From Rhodoplanes sp963712435 (GTDB taxonomy: Bacteria > Pseudomonadota > Alphaproteobacteria > Rhizobiales > Xanthobacteraceae): DNA of 64,000 nt. Made by a program: the position numbers and the translations under genes. Shown one piece after another: positions 1 through 7,597 of the stretch. Positions within the stretch are counted from its first letter, which is position 1. Each line of letters starts with the position of its first letter. A model generated the notes under the pieces. It worked only from the letters and a program-made list of their open reading frames with translations. It searched no databases and had not been told where the DNA came from. The DNA lies in NCBI GenBank assembly GCA_963712435.1, contig CAVQIB010000001.1, forward strand, positions 186,001 to 250,000, in the 5' to 3' direction.

Positions 1-850
1 CGCCCGCCGCGTCGCCCGCGAGCACGACGTCGCGACCATTGTCCCAGCGGCGGAGCGGATGCAATGGAATCGGCGCCCCCTCGTGACGAAGCGTCTCGAC
101 CTCGTCGAGCCCGGTCTTGCGGCGGAGCGCGGCGACCGCCTCACGCAGGGCGAAGCCTTTCTTGGCCGTGCCCGACCCGATGCTGATCGTGCGCCCATGC
201 GGGAATATCCACGCGTAGAAGTCCGGCGAGAGCGCGCCTTGGTAATAAACGTCGCAGCGCGTGTCGGCGTAGTCGGCCTGGCCGGCGTTCGGCGCGCGAA
301 TGATCTCGTGATAGGCGAATACGTAAGGGATGCGGTCGGCGCCGGGAACGCTTTGCCGCGCCACCGCCGAGATCGCGCCGTCGGCGCCGATGACCGCGCG
401 CGCGCGCACGCAGGCGTGCGCTCCGCCCGCCGCGTCGCCGGGCCGGTAGTGAACAAGGGCGACGCCGTCATCGTCGCGGGACAGGCGTTCGAACGTGCCG
501 CGACGCCGCTCGGCGCCCGCTTCGGCCGCCCGCGCGCGCAGCCACTCGTCGAAGACGTCTCGGTCCACCATCCCGACATAGCCGTTTTCAATCGGCATCT
601 CGACCTGGCGTTCGGACGGCGACACCATGCGTGCGCCGGTGATGCGGGCGACCAGCAGCCGTTCGGGAATGTCGAAGTCGCGCATCAAGCGCGGCGGGAT
701 CGCTCCGCCGCAAGGCTTGATGCGTCCCGCACGGTCGAGCAGGAGCGTCGAGCGCCCGGAGCGGGCCAGATCGTTCGCCGCCGTCGCCCCGGCGGGTCCC
801 CCGCCGACCACCACCGCGTCATAAGTCTCGGGTGCGCGCATCGTCGTCAT
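1..850 (-). CDS. bchP: Geranylgeranyl (bacterio)chlorophyll reductase BchP, 3' end outside the window
   Basis: Reduces the geranylgeranyl tail of bacteriochlorophyll a to phytyl, the last step of pigment synthesis, at the membrane. About 283 residues are visible, of roughly 390 normal for the family; the C-terminus lies beyond position 1. The N-terminus reads MTTMRAPETYDAVVVGGGPAG, with the FAD-binding GGGPAGA motif at residues 16-22 and the family signature KPCGGAIPPR at 45-54. The ATG at 848-850 overlaps the stop of the upstream PucC-family gene as ATGA, so the two are translationally coupled. It is the last visible gene of the minus-strand run aerR-ppsR-bchG-PucC-bchP. Identity is clear from the motifs and from the neighbour bchG. 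Confidence 0.93.
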   Translation of the reverse strand, partial: MTTMRAPETYDAVVVGGGPAGATAANDLARSGRSTLLLDRAGRIKPCGGAIPPRLMRDFDIPERLLVARITGARMVSPSERQVEMPIENGYVGMVDRDVFDEWLRARAAEAGAERRRGTFERLSRDDDGVALVHYRPGDAAGGAHACVRARAVIGADGAISAVARQSVPGADRIPYVFAYHEIIRAPNAGQADYADTRCDVYYQGALSPDFYAWIFPHGRTISIGSGTAKKGFALREAVAALRRKTGLDEVETLRHEGAPIPLHPLRRWDNGRDVVLAGDAAG

Positions 851-2193
851 CCTTGTGTCCTCACGGGCGCGAAAGGCCCGGACTCGTGCGAGAAATCCGT
901 TGGGACAGGCTCGGCGCGAGCGGGCTGAACGCGCGCGGCGAGCGTGGCGGAGAGAAGGAAGAGCGCCGCTTCGAGCGCGAACACGGTCGCATAGGCCGTG
1001 ACCGCGGAGCCGAGCAGCCAGCGCGCAAGATCGCTCGCAAGCGTGCCGGCAAAGCCGCCCAGCCCGAAGGCGATCGCCTGCGCTGCGCCGAAGAGGCCCA
1101 TCCGAACGCCTTCCCGGTTCTCGCCGCCCACGCCGGCGAGGCCCATCATCGATTCGATGGCGGCGACCGCATAGGCGCCGTTCGTCACGCCCAGAACGAA
1201 TACCGACGCGTGCAGGGGAAAGCCGGGTCCGACCAGCGACGCGAGCGACAGGCTTGCGAGCGCGCAAGCGGATGCGATGCAGCCGCCGATCGTGAGCGCA
1301 CGCATCGAACCGAAGCGACCGCCGAGCCGGCTTCCCGCGAAACCGACGACCAGCATCCCGATCAGCACGCCTGAGTGCTGCACGCCGGACAGCTTGGTGG
1401 ATTGGCCGGGCGTCAGGCCGAACACCGTTCCGGCGAAGGGCTCGAGGATGAGGTCCTGCGCGCTATAGGCGAGCATCGACACGAACACGAAGACCGCGAA
1501 GCGGCGCGCCTGCGGCTCGGCCCAGACCTGCGCCAAGGCTTGGCGGAACGTGGGCTTCGCGCCCTGCTCCGCGAGCCGCCGCGCAGCGCTCGGCTTGCCT
1601 TCGACGCCCCACACCGCAAGGAGCGTGAGCAGGAAAGCGATGGCCGCCACCCCCGCCGCGACCGCGACCAGCCGTTCCGGCGAAAACGGATCGAGCAGGT
1701 GGCCGGCGCTCCCCGCCGTCACGATGAATCCGCCGATCATCATGATCCAGACGGTCGCCGCCGCCGCGCCCCGGCGGCTCGGCTCCACACGCTTGGCCAG
1801 CAGCACGAGCAGCGACGTGCCGGCCGCGCCGACGCCGACCCCGATGAAGATGAACGCCGCCGCGGCGAGCGCGAGACCCGCCGCCGGATGCGATGCGATC
1901 AGAACGGTCGCAAGCGCCGCGGCCCAGCCCGAGAGCGCCAGAATGGCCATTCCGCCGATGATCCAGGGCGTTTGCCGGCCGCCCGCGTCGACGCCATAGC
2001 CCCAGCGCGGGCGAAACACCTGCACCGCATAATGCAGCGCGACGAGCGCGCCCGGGACCATCGCCGGCAAGGCGAACTCCACCACCATCACGCGGTTGAG
2101 CGTGGACGTGGTCAGCACCACGATCGCACCGAGCGCGGTCTGCACGAGCCCGAGGCGGACGATCCCGAGCCATCCCAGCCGGGGCGCGTTCAA
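847..2193 (-). CDS. PucC-family MFS protein (bch2/Orf428-type) between bchG and bchP
   Basis: A 448-residue integral membrane protein of the PucC/LhaA/Bch2 family, a branch of the major facilitator fold thought to move or deliver (bacterio)chlorophyll to antenna and reaction-centre proteins. Family marks include the STLNRVMVVE segment in the first helix and many regularly spaced hydrophobic helices. A longer reading to 2310 is possible, but its first 39 residues are basic and lie inside bchG. I chose the TTG at 2191-2193, which overlaps the bchG stop (TTGA) and puts the usual N-terminus NAPRLGWLGIVRLGL at the start. Its place between bchG and bchP matches the Rhodobacter gene orf428/bch2. Exact transport substrate is inferred, not shown. 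Confidence 0.85.
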   Translation of the reverse strand: MNAPRLGWLGIVRLGLVQTALGAIVVLTTSTLNRVMVVEFALPAMVPGALVALHYAVQVFRPRWGYGVDAGGRQTPWIIGGMAILALSGWAAALATVLIASHPAAGLALAAAAFIFIGVGVGAAGTSLLVLLAKRVEPSRRGAAAATVWIMMIGGFIVTAGSAGHLLDPFSPERLVAVAAGVAAIAFLLTLLAVWGVEGKPSAARRLAEQGAKPTFRQALAQVWAEPQARRFAVFVFVSMLAYSAQDLILEPFAGTVFGLTPGQSTKLSGVQHSGVLIGMLVVGFAGSRLGGRFGSMRALTIGGCIASACALASLSLASLVGPGFPLHASVFVLGVTNGAYAVAAIESMMGLAGVGGENREGVRMGLFGAAQAIAFGLGGFAGTLASDLARWLLGSAVTAYATVFALEAALFLLSATLAARVQPARAEPVPTDFSHESGPFAPVRTQG

Positions 2194-3071
2194 GACTGCG
2201 CTCCGATCGGGGCGATCGCGAAGGCGCTCGCGAGCATCCCGAAGACATACAGCGTGACGCCGGTCGCACTGTACGTGGCCGCGCGCTCGCGCGGGCTGCT
2301 CAAGAACCACGCCATCAGCGCGAACTGCAGCGCCAGAAGGACGCCCACCGCAATCGCATAGGCCGGGCGATCCCAGGTCACGAGCAGCGCGATGACGATC
2401 GCCTGTGGCGCGGCCATGACGATGCAGGCAAGACGCGCGGCGGGACCGACGCCGAGCCGCACCGGCAGGGACCCCACGCCCATGCGCAGGTCGCCTTCGA
2501 CCGACTTGAAATCGTTGAGCGTCATGATCCCGTGGGCGCCGACGCTATACAGCGCCGCGATCACGAGAATGCGCCAGTCCGGCAGAGCAGACGCCATCAC
2601 CGCCGCCCCGGTGAACCAGGGGAGTCCCTCGTAGCAGAGGGCGACGGCGCTGTTGCCCGCCCACCCGTTGCGCTTGAGGCGGATCGGCGGCGCGCTGTAG
2701 GCCCACGCCGCCGCGAGTGCAACCAGCCCGGCGGCGAAGCCCCAGGGGCCGAGCGCGGTGGCGACGACGACCGAGAGCGCGGTCCAGATGAGCGCGATAT
2801 AGAGTCCCCACCGCCCCGGCACGCGGCCCGACGGTATCGGCCGCGTCGGTTCGTTGATCGCGTCCACCTTGCGGTCGAACCAGTCGTTCACCGCCTGGCT
2901 CGCGCCGCACACCATGGGTCCCGCCAGCAGGAGACCGGCGGCGAGCGCCGGCCAGCGCTGGGCGGCCGGCAATCCGGACGAGACCACCCCGCAGCCGAAC
3001 GCCCACATGGGCGGAAACCAGGTGATCGGCTTGAGGAGTTCCAGAACTGCTGGAAAGGTGGGTCGCTGCAT
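2190..3071 (-). CDS. bchG: Bacteriochlorophyll synthase BchG
   Basis: UbiA-family prenyltransferase of 293 residues that esterifies bacteriochlorophyllide a with geranylgeranyl diphosphate in the membrane. The first Asp-rich motif of the family is visible as NDWFDRKVDAINEPTRP near residues 65-80. Several hydrophobic helices follow, and the N-terminus LELLKPITWFPPMWAFGCGV is typical of BchG. It starts 13 bases after the ppsR stop and its own stop overlaps the start of the PucC-family gene, so it sits in the middle of a co-transcribed aerR-ppsR-bchG-PucC-bchP run. The identity is not in doubt. Confidence 0.96.
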   Translation of the reverse strand: MQRPTFPAVLELLKPITWFPPMWAFGCGVVSSGLPAAQRWPALAAGLLLAGPMVCGASQAVNDWFDRKVDAINEPTRPIPSGRVPGRWGLYIALIWTALSVVVATALGPWGFAAGLVALAAAWAYSAPPIRLKRNGWAGNSAVALCYEGLPWFTGAAVMASALPDWRILVIAALYSVGAHGIMTLNDFKSVEGDLRMGVGSLPVRLGVGPAARLACIVMAAPQAIVIALLVTWDRPAYAIAVGVLLALQFALMAWFLSSPRERAATYSATGVTLYVFGMLASAFAIAPIGAQS

Positions 3072-3084
3072 TATCGATCCGCCC

Positions 3085-4521
3085 CTAACCGTTGTCGGGA
3101 ATGTCGCTGTCGCCCTGCTCCGAGGGGTCGATCAAGCCATAGCGGCGCAGCTTCACGTACAGGCTTTGCCGGCTGAGCCCGAGCATTTCGGCAGCCGAGG
3201 CCCGATTGTCGTCGGTCAGTTCGAGCGCGGCTTCGATACATAGCCGCTCGATCACGTCGGTCGCCTCGCGCACCAGTTCGCGGAGCGAGACCCGGCCGAC
3301 CAGTTCGGCGAGCTGCTCGACCGAGCGCGGCAGCTCACCGCCGGTGCGCAAGTCGGTTTTCAGCCGCCGCCCGACATCGCGAATGGCGAAACCGAACAGC
3401 ATCGGGTCTTCGTTCGGCACCGGGATCGCCGAAATCTCGACTTCCGTCGCGCCGCCAAGTTCGCCCTGCAGCCGCGTCGCAAACAGCCGAACCGACCGTC
3501 CCTGGCGCAGGCTGGAATTCATGACGCTGAGATCGACGCCGGTGCGCCCGAGCCAGCGCTCCAGCGACTGCCCGCGCGCCTGCTCCTCGCTCGCGAGCTG
3601 CGCCAGTTCGAGGAATGCGTGATTAACCTTGCGGACGCGACCCTCGCGGTCGGTCAAGACGAGGCCATCGGGCGCGGAGTCGAAGAACCGCAGCAGCGGC
3701 GAGCTTTCGGTCGAATCCGGCGGGTGCGCGGCGTGGCCATTGACGGCGGACAGCCGGAAGAGGAACAGCGAACCGCCTTCCTGACGCAGCATCGACGCGA
3801 AGACCAAAACCTCCCGCTCGCCTGCGGCGAGGCGTGCTTGCACGCCCTCGGCCCGTCCGGCCGCACGCACGCCGGCTAGCATGGCCTGCACCGCCGCGAC
3901 GCTGTCCGGCGCGAAGAACTCCGCAATGGGGCGGCCGACGATCCGGGTCCGCTCGCCGAACAGGCGGGCGGAGGCGGGGTTTGCTTCAGCGATGCGCTGC
4001 GTGGAGTCGAGCACCAACATGGGCTCGGGCGACAGCTGGAACAGCAACCGATAGCGCGTCTCGGCATGGCGCAGCTGCGCATAGTCGCGCTCCATCGATT
4101 GCTGCAACTCGATCAGGCGTTGCTGCAGTTCGGCGATCGGGCGCAGGTCGCGCCCGACGGCGACGAGCCGCCCGAGTGAGCCGACCCAAATCGCGGAGTA
4201 CAGGATCGGCACATCCGCGCCGCGCACCGTGGGGTGATTCACCTGCCGCCGCGGCGAGGCCTGGTTCTCGGACGCCTCGCGCAGCAAAGCCTCGAGCTTC
4301 GGCCGGCTTTCGACGGTCACCGTGTCGACGAAGGGCTGGCCGAGCCAGCGGTTGTCCCCCTGGAGGGCTGACGACAGCTCCTCGCTCTGGCAAGTCATGT
4401 CGCGGACGACCCCGTTGCCATTGACGACGACCGCGACATCCGCCATCGCCGCCACCAACGCTGCCGCCGCCTCAGCATCGAGGTGTCCAAGCAAATCCTT
4501 CGGCGCTCTGAAGCCATCCAC
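3085..4521 (-). CDS. ppsR: Photosynthesis gene repressor PpsR/CrtJ
   Basis: Redox- and light-linked repressor (478 residues) of bch, crt, puc and puf promoters, binding TGT-N12-ACA. The order is the family one: N-terminal PAS-like region, a linker helix, a PAS domain (about 150-260), a further PAS domain (about 275-390), then a C-terminal FIS-type helix-turn-helix ending AEMLGLSRQSLYVKLRRYG. Only two cysteines are present: one near residue 44 and one at about 428 just before the HTH. The central cysteine that pairs with the HTH cysteine in Rhodobacter PpsR/CrtJ is absent, which would rule out the intramolecular disulfide. aerR/ppaA, its antagonist, lies directly upstream on the same strand, and a matching binding site lies upstream of bchF. 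Confidence 0.95.
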   Translation of the reverse strand: MDGFRAPKDLLGHLDAEAAAALVAAMADVAVVVNGNGVVRDMTCQSEELSSALQGDNRWLGQPFVDTVTVESRPKLEALLREASENQASPRRQVNHPTVRGADVPILYSAIWVGSLGRLVAVGRDLRPIAELQQRLIELQQSMERDYAQLRHAETRYRLLFQLSPEPMLVLDSTQRIAEANPASARLFGERTRIVGRPIAEFFAPDSVAAVQAMLAGVRAAGRAEGVQARLAAGEREVLVFASMLRQEGGSLFLFRLSAVNGHAAHPPDSTESSPLLRFFDSAPDGLVLTDREGRVRKVNHAFLELAQLASEEQARGQSLERWLGRTGVDLSVMNSSLRQGRSVRLFATRLQGELGGATEVEISAIPVPNEDPMLFGFAIRDVGRRLKTDLRTGGELPRSVEQLAELVGRVSLRELVREATDVIERLCIEAALELTDDNRASAAEMLGLSRQSLYVKLRRYGLIDPSEQGDSDIPDNG

Positions 4522-4590
4522 GGCGACCAGCCTTCAGCAAGGAACTCCAGCGACTGCTCCGCTCTCGGCCGCCGACGTCTCGCCTTCGAT

Positions 4591-5473
4591 TCATTTCCAT
4601 TGCGCTGCGGCAGCGACGAGAGCCTGCGCCTGCTGTGGCGCCTGTCTCGCGTCGATGGCCATTGCGTCGGCGCCGACTTGCGCCACAAGCTCCGGATGTT
4701 CGACGAACACGTGGCCGCCGACCAGCACGCTGATCGAACGATTGCGCGATTCCCGGCGGGCCGAGTGAATTGCGGCAGCGAGCGCATCGAGCCGACGCTC
4801 GCAGCTCAGTGAGAAGCCGATCACCGCGAACCATTGGTCATGCACCAGAGCGGCGAGTTCGGCCCGCGACATAAGCGGGCAGCTCCACACGTTCCAGCCG
4901 GCGCGGCGAAAGAATTCGGAGACCATCAGGAGCCCGAACGCGTGCTGCTCGCCCGGCACCGGCACCAGCAGGGCCGGCAGGCCGTTCGGCTCGACCTCGG
5001 CCTCGCTCACGAAGGCCGGGTCGAATTCGCGCAACACGCGATGAAGCCGGCAGAGGCCGAGCGTCACCGCCGTGAAATCCAGGGCATCCGCGTCCCAGAG
5101 ATCGCCCAGGCGCCGGGCGGTCGTGGCGAGAACGTCGAGGTAGAGAGAACTCGAGCGAGGCGCCGCGCGCACGGCGGGACTCCATAAAGGCAAGCGCCGC
5201 ATCATCATCGTAGCCCAGCACGATACTGCTGAGCTCGGCCACGTCGTCGGAAGGCGTCTCCGTAACCGGCATAGAGAGCGCCGACGCCTGGCTGGCCCTT
5301 TGATTGGCGAGAAGAAGCCGTGGGACGACCTGCCGTTCGATCGCGCGTTTGAGCGCGCTTCGATCGCCGGTGTCGCGCCCCTTGGTATCCGCGAGGCATC
5401 CGTCGAGCATGGGAAGACCGCCGGTGCCTTTTTGCCGATACCGCCTTGCTGAGAGAGGTCGAACTTCGGTCAT
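4591..5473 (-). CDS. aerR: PpsR antagonist AerR/PpaA, cobalamin-binding SCHIC-type protein, with one apparent frameshift
   Basis: B12-binding partner of PpsR that tunes repression of photosynthesis genes. Two overlapping reading frames hold one protein. The first, from ATG 5473, gives the N-terminus up to MESRRARGASLE. The second, from about 5149 to the stop at 4591, continues SLYLDVLATTARRLGDLWDA and ends in the cobalamin-binding fold with a GGHVF motif. The frames meet at about 5150, where one extra T in GAGTTCTCTCTACC would account for the break; the total of 883 bases is a multiple of three plus one. Removing one base gives about 293 residues, normal for the family. Placement upstream of ppsR supports the call. 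I think a consensus error is likelier than inactivation. Confidence 0.88.
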
Positions 5474-5523
5474 CGCCGTGTCCCCCAGATAGCTAATCCG
5501 ATTGATTGCGTTTAGTCAAGATA

Positions 5524-5547
5524 TGTTGACGTATACTCTTGTTGACA
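5524..5547. promoter_or_regulatory. TGTTGAC direct repeats in the aerR-bchF divergent region
   Basis: The heptamer TGTTGAC occurs at 5524-5530 and again at 5540-5546, sixteen bases apart. The first copy also forms an inverted repeat GTCAA-N6-TTGAC with bases 5515-5519. The second copy doubles as a good -35 box (TTGACA, 5542-5547) with TAGGTT seventeen bases downstream (5565-5570), pointing toward bchF. This fits an operator-promoter; which protein binds it is not known from sequence. Confidence 0.5.
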
Positions 5548-5728
5548 CCTCAGCCGATCCGGCCTAGGTTTCGCTTTGGCGGCACGCGTGGGGGTGCGCG
5601 CGATGCAGTGTAGTGAGAAGAAGATCAGGTCTGGACTTTTCGCGCGGCGAACCGCGCGCGGCCCCTACTTTGTCGCTGTTGCATCGCAGCACCAGACACC
5701 TAGCGCGTCAAGTCCGGTAGACAGTACG

Positions 5729-5746
5729 TGTCAATACCGATCAACA
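5729..5746. promoter_or_regulatory. PpsR/CrtJ operator TGT-N12-ACA upstream of bchF
   Basis: Bases 5729-5731 read TGT and 5744-5746 read ACA with exactly twelve bases between, the consensus for PpsR/CrtJ. It lies about 30 bases before the chosen bchF start and some 250 bases before aerR, in the divergent region next to ppsR itself. The spacing match is seen directly; binding is inferred from the family. Confidence 0.75.
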
Positions 5747-5776
5747 GATGGCACAGTTCTTGAATCCAGACAGGAT

Positions 5777-6304
5777 TTGCCGCGCCATCGGGGCCGCGAA
5801 ACCCGCCAGCCGCGCGTTCTGTACACGCCGGACGAACGCAAGCGGCGAGACGCCTCGCCCTGGACAATCGTGCAAGGCGTCCTGGCTCCCCTCCAATTCG
5901 CGATTTTCCTCGTGAGCCTTGCCCTGGTCGTGCGTTTCCTGGTGTCGGGCGAGGGCCTGTTCGCGGCGACTGTTTCCATCGTCGTCAAGACGATCGCCCT
6001 CTACACGATCATGATCACCGGCTCGATCTGGGAGAACGCGGTTTTCGGGCGGTATCTGTTCGCCCGCGCCTTCTTCTGGGAAGACGTTTTCAGCATGCTG
6101 GTCTTGGCGCTGCACACGGCCTATCTCGCCGCGCTCGCGCTCGATGTGGACGTGTCCTGGCAGATGCTGATCGCGCTCGCCGCCTACGCCGCCTATGTCG
6201 TGAACGCGACCCAGTTCGTGCTGAAGCTGCGCGCCGCGCGCCGCGAACAGCCGCATTCGACCGCGCCCGACGCCGCGCCGCAAGCATCGGAGGCGGCGCC
6301 ATGA
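5777..6304 (+). CDS. bchF: 2-vinyl bacteriochlorophyllide hydratase BchF
   Basis: Hydrates the C3 vinyl group of (bacterio)chlorophyllide on the way to bacteriochlorophyll a. The body LYTPDERKRRDASPWTIVQG followed by several hydrophobic segments and FFWEDVFSMLVLALHTAYLA is diagnostic. The frame stays open back to 5576, but that stretch contains the PpsR site and does not look coding. I therefore chose TTG 5777, preceded by AGACAGG, giving 175 residues; the start is uncertain. Its stop overlaps the bchN start as ATGA. It is the first gene of the plus-strand bchFNBHLM-lhaA-puhABCE-hemA run. Confidence 0.9.
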   Translation: MPRHRGRETRQPRVLYTPDERKRRDASPWTIVQGVLAPLQFAIFLVSLALVVRFLVSGEGLFAATVSIVVKTIALYTIMITGSIWENAVFGRYLFARAFFWEDVFSMLVLALHTAYLAALALDVDVSWQMLIALAAYAAYVVNATQFVLKLRAARREQPHSTAPDAAPQASEAAP

Positions 6305-7593
6305 CCGGGCTCAACGGACACGCGGTGAGCGGCGGCGTCTGCGCAAGCGGCGATCCCAGCATTCTGCGCGAGCGCGGCCAGCGGCATTCGTTCTGCGGAC
6401 TCGCATCGATCGTTTGGATGCATCGAAAGATCCAGGACGCCTTCTTCCTTGTCGTGGGCTCACGCACCTGCGCGCATCTCCTCCAGTCGGCCGCGGGCGT
6501 GATGATCTTTGCCGAGCCGCGCTTTGCGAGCGCCGTCCTGGAAGAACGCGACCTCGCCGGCCTCGCCGATGTCGATGACGAGCTCGATCGCATGGTCGCG
6601 CGGGTCCTCAAGCGCCGGCCCGACATCCGAGCGCTGTTCCTGGTCGGGTCCTGCCCCTCCGAGATTCTCAAGCTCGATCTCGGGCGCGCGGCCGAGCGCC
6701 TGTCCCGGACCTATGCCCCGCATTTGCGCGTGTTCAGCTATTCCGGCAGCGGGATCGAGACGACCTTCACGCAGGGCGAGGATGCGTGCCTTTCGGCGCT
6801 GGTCCCGAGCCTGCCCGCCGAAACGTCGGACGCGAAGCCGTCGCTGCTGGTCGTCGGCGCGCTCGCCGATCTGGTCGAGGACCAGTTCCGCCGGCTGTTT
6901 ACCGAGCTCGCGATCGAGCCGGTGTGGTTCCTGCCGCCGCGCCGCGCGACCGATCTGCCGCCGGTCGGGAAAAACACCTCGTTCCTTCTCGCGCAGCCTT
7001 TCCTCGCCGACACCGCGCGCGCGCTCGAACGCCGCGGCGCGACCCGGCTCGCAGCGCCCTTCCCGCTCGGCGTCGAAGGAACGACGGCGTGGGTGAGCGC
7101 GGCGGCGCAGGCCTTCGCGGTCGATCCGCGCCGTCTGCACGACACGCTCGCCGGGCCGGCCGAACGGGCGCGGCGAAGCCTCGTCTCCACGCGCGACCAG
7201 CTGGCCGGCAAGCGCGTCTTCTTCTTCCCGGAATCCCAGCTCGAGATCCCGATCGCCCGGTTTCTCGCGCGCGAACTCGGCATGCAATTGGTCGAGGTGG
7301 GCACCCCCTATCTTCATCGCCAGCACCTCGCGCAGGAGCTTGCGCTGCTGCCGCCCGGCGTGCAGCTGAGCGAAGGCCAGAGCGTCGAGGAGCAGCTCGA
7401 CCGCTGTCGCGCGGCGCGCCCCGATCTCACCGTTTGCGGCCTCGGTTTGGCGAACCCGCTCGAGGCCGAAGGATTCGCGACCAAGTGGTCGATCGAGCTT
7501 CTGTTCACTCCCATTCAAGGCTTCGAGCAGGCGGCGGACCTCGCAAACCTGTTTGCGCGACCGCTCCTCCGACGCGCCCGGCTGGCGGCCTAG
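6301..7593 (+). CDS. bchN: Dark-operative protochlorophyllide reductase subunit N
   Basis: BchN (430 residues) forms with BchB the catalytic NB protein of the nitrogenase-like, light-independent protochlorophyllide reductase. The three cysteines that hold the NB [4Fe-4S] cluster are visible at residues 32 (HSFCGLAS), 57 (GSRTCAHL) and 118 (LVGSCPSE), the same relative spacing as in Rhodobacter with a six-residue longer N-terminus. Start ATG overlaps bchF (ATGA). The stop is five bases before bchB. Identity is firm. Confidence 0.96.
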   Translation: MTGLNGHAVSGGVCASGDPSILRERGQRHSFCGLASIVWMHRKIQDAFFLVVGSRTCAHLLQSAAGVMIFAEPRFASAVLEERDLAGLADVDDELDRMVARVLKRRPDIRALFLVGSCPSEILKLDLGRAAERLSRTYAPHLRVFSYSGSGIETTFTQGEDACLSALVPSLPAETSDAKPSLLVVGALADLVEDQFRRLFTELAIEPVWFLPPRRATDLPPVGKNTSFLLAQPFLADTARALERRGATRLAAPFPLGVEGTTAWVSAAAQAFAVDPRRLHDTLAGPAERARRSLVSTRDQLAGKRVFFFPESQLEIPIARFLARELGMQLVEVGTPYLHRQHLAQELALLPPGVQLSEGQSVEEQLDRCRAARPDLTVCGLGLANPLEAEGFATKWSIELLFTPIQGFEQAADLANLFARPLLRRARLAA

Positions 7594-7597
7594 AACG

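Noticed and set aside
847..2310. 487-residue reading of the PucC-family gene
   Set aside because: The first 39 residues lie inside bchG and do not resemble the family; the coupled TTG at 2193 is better.
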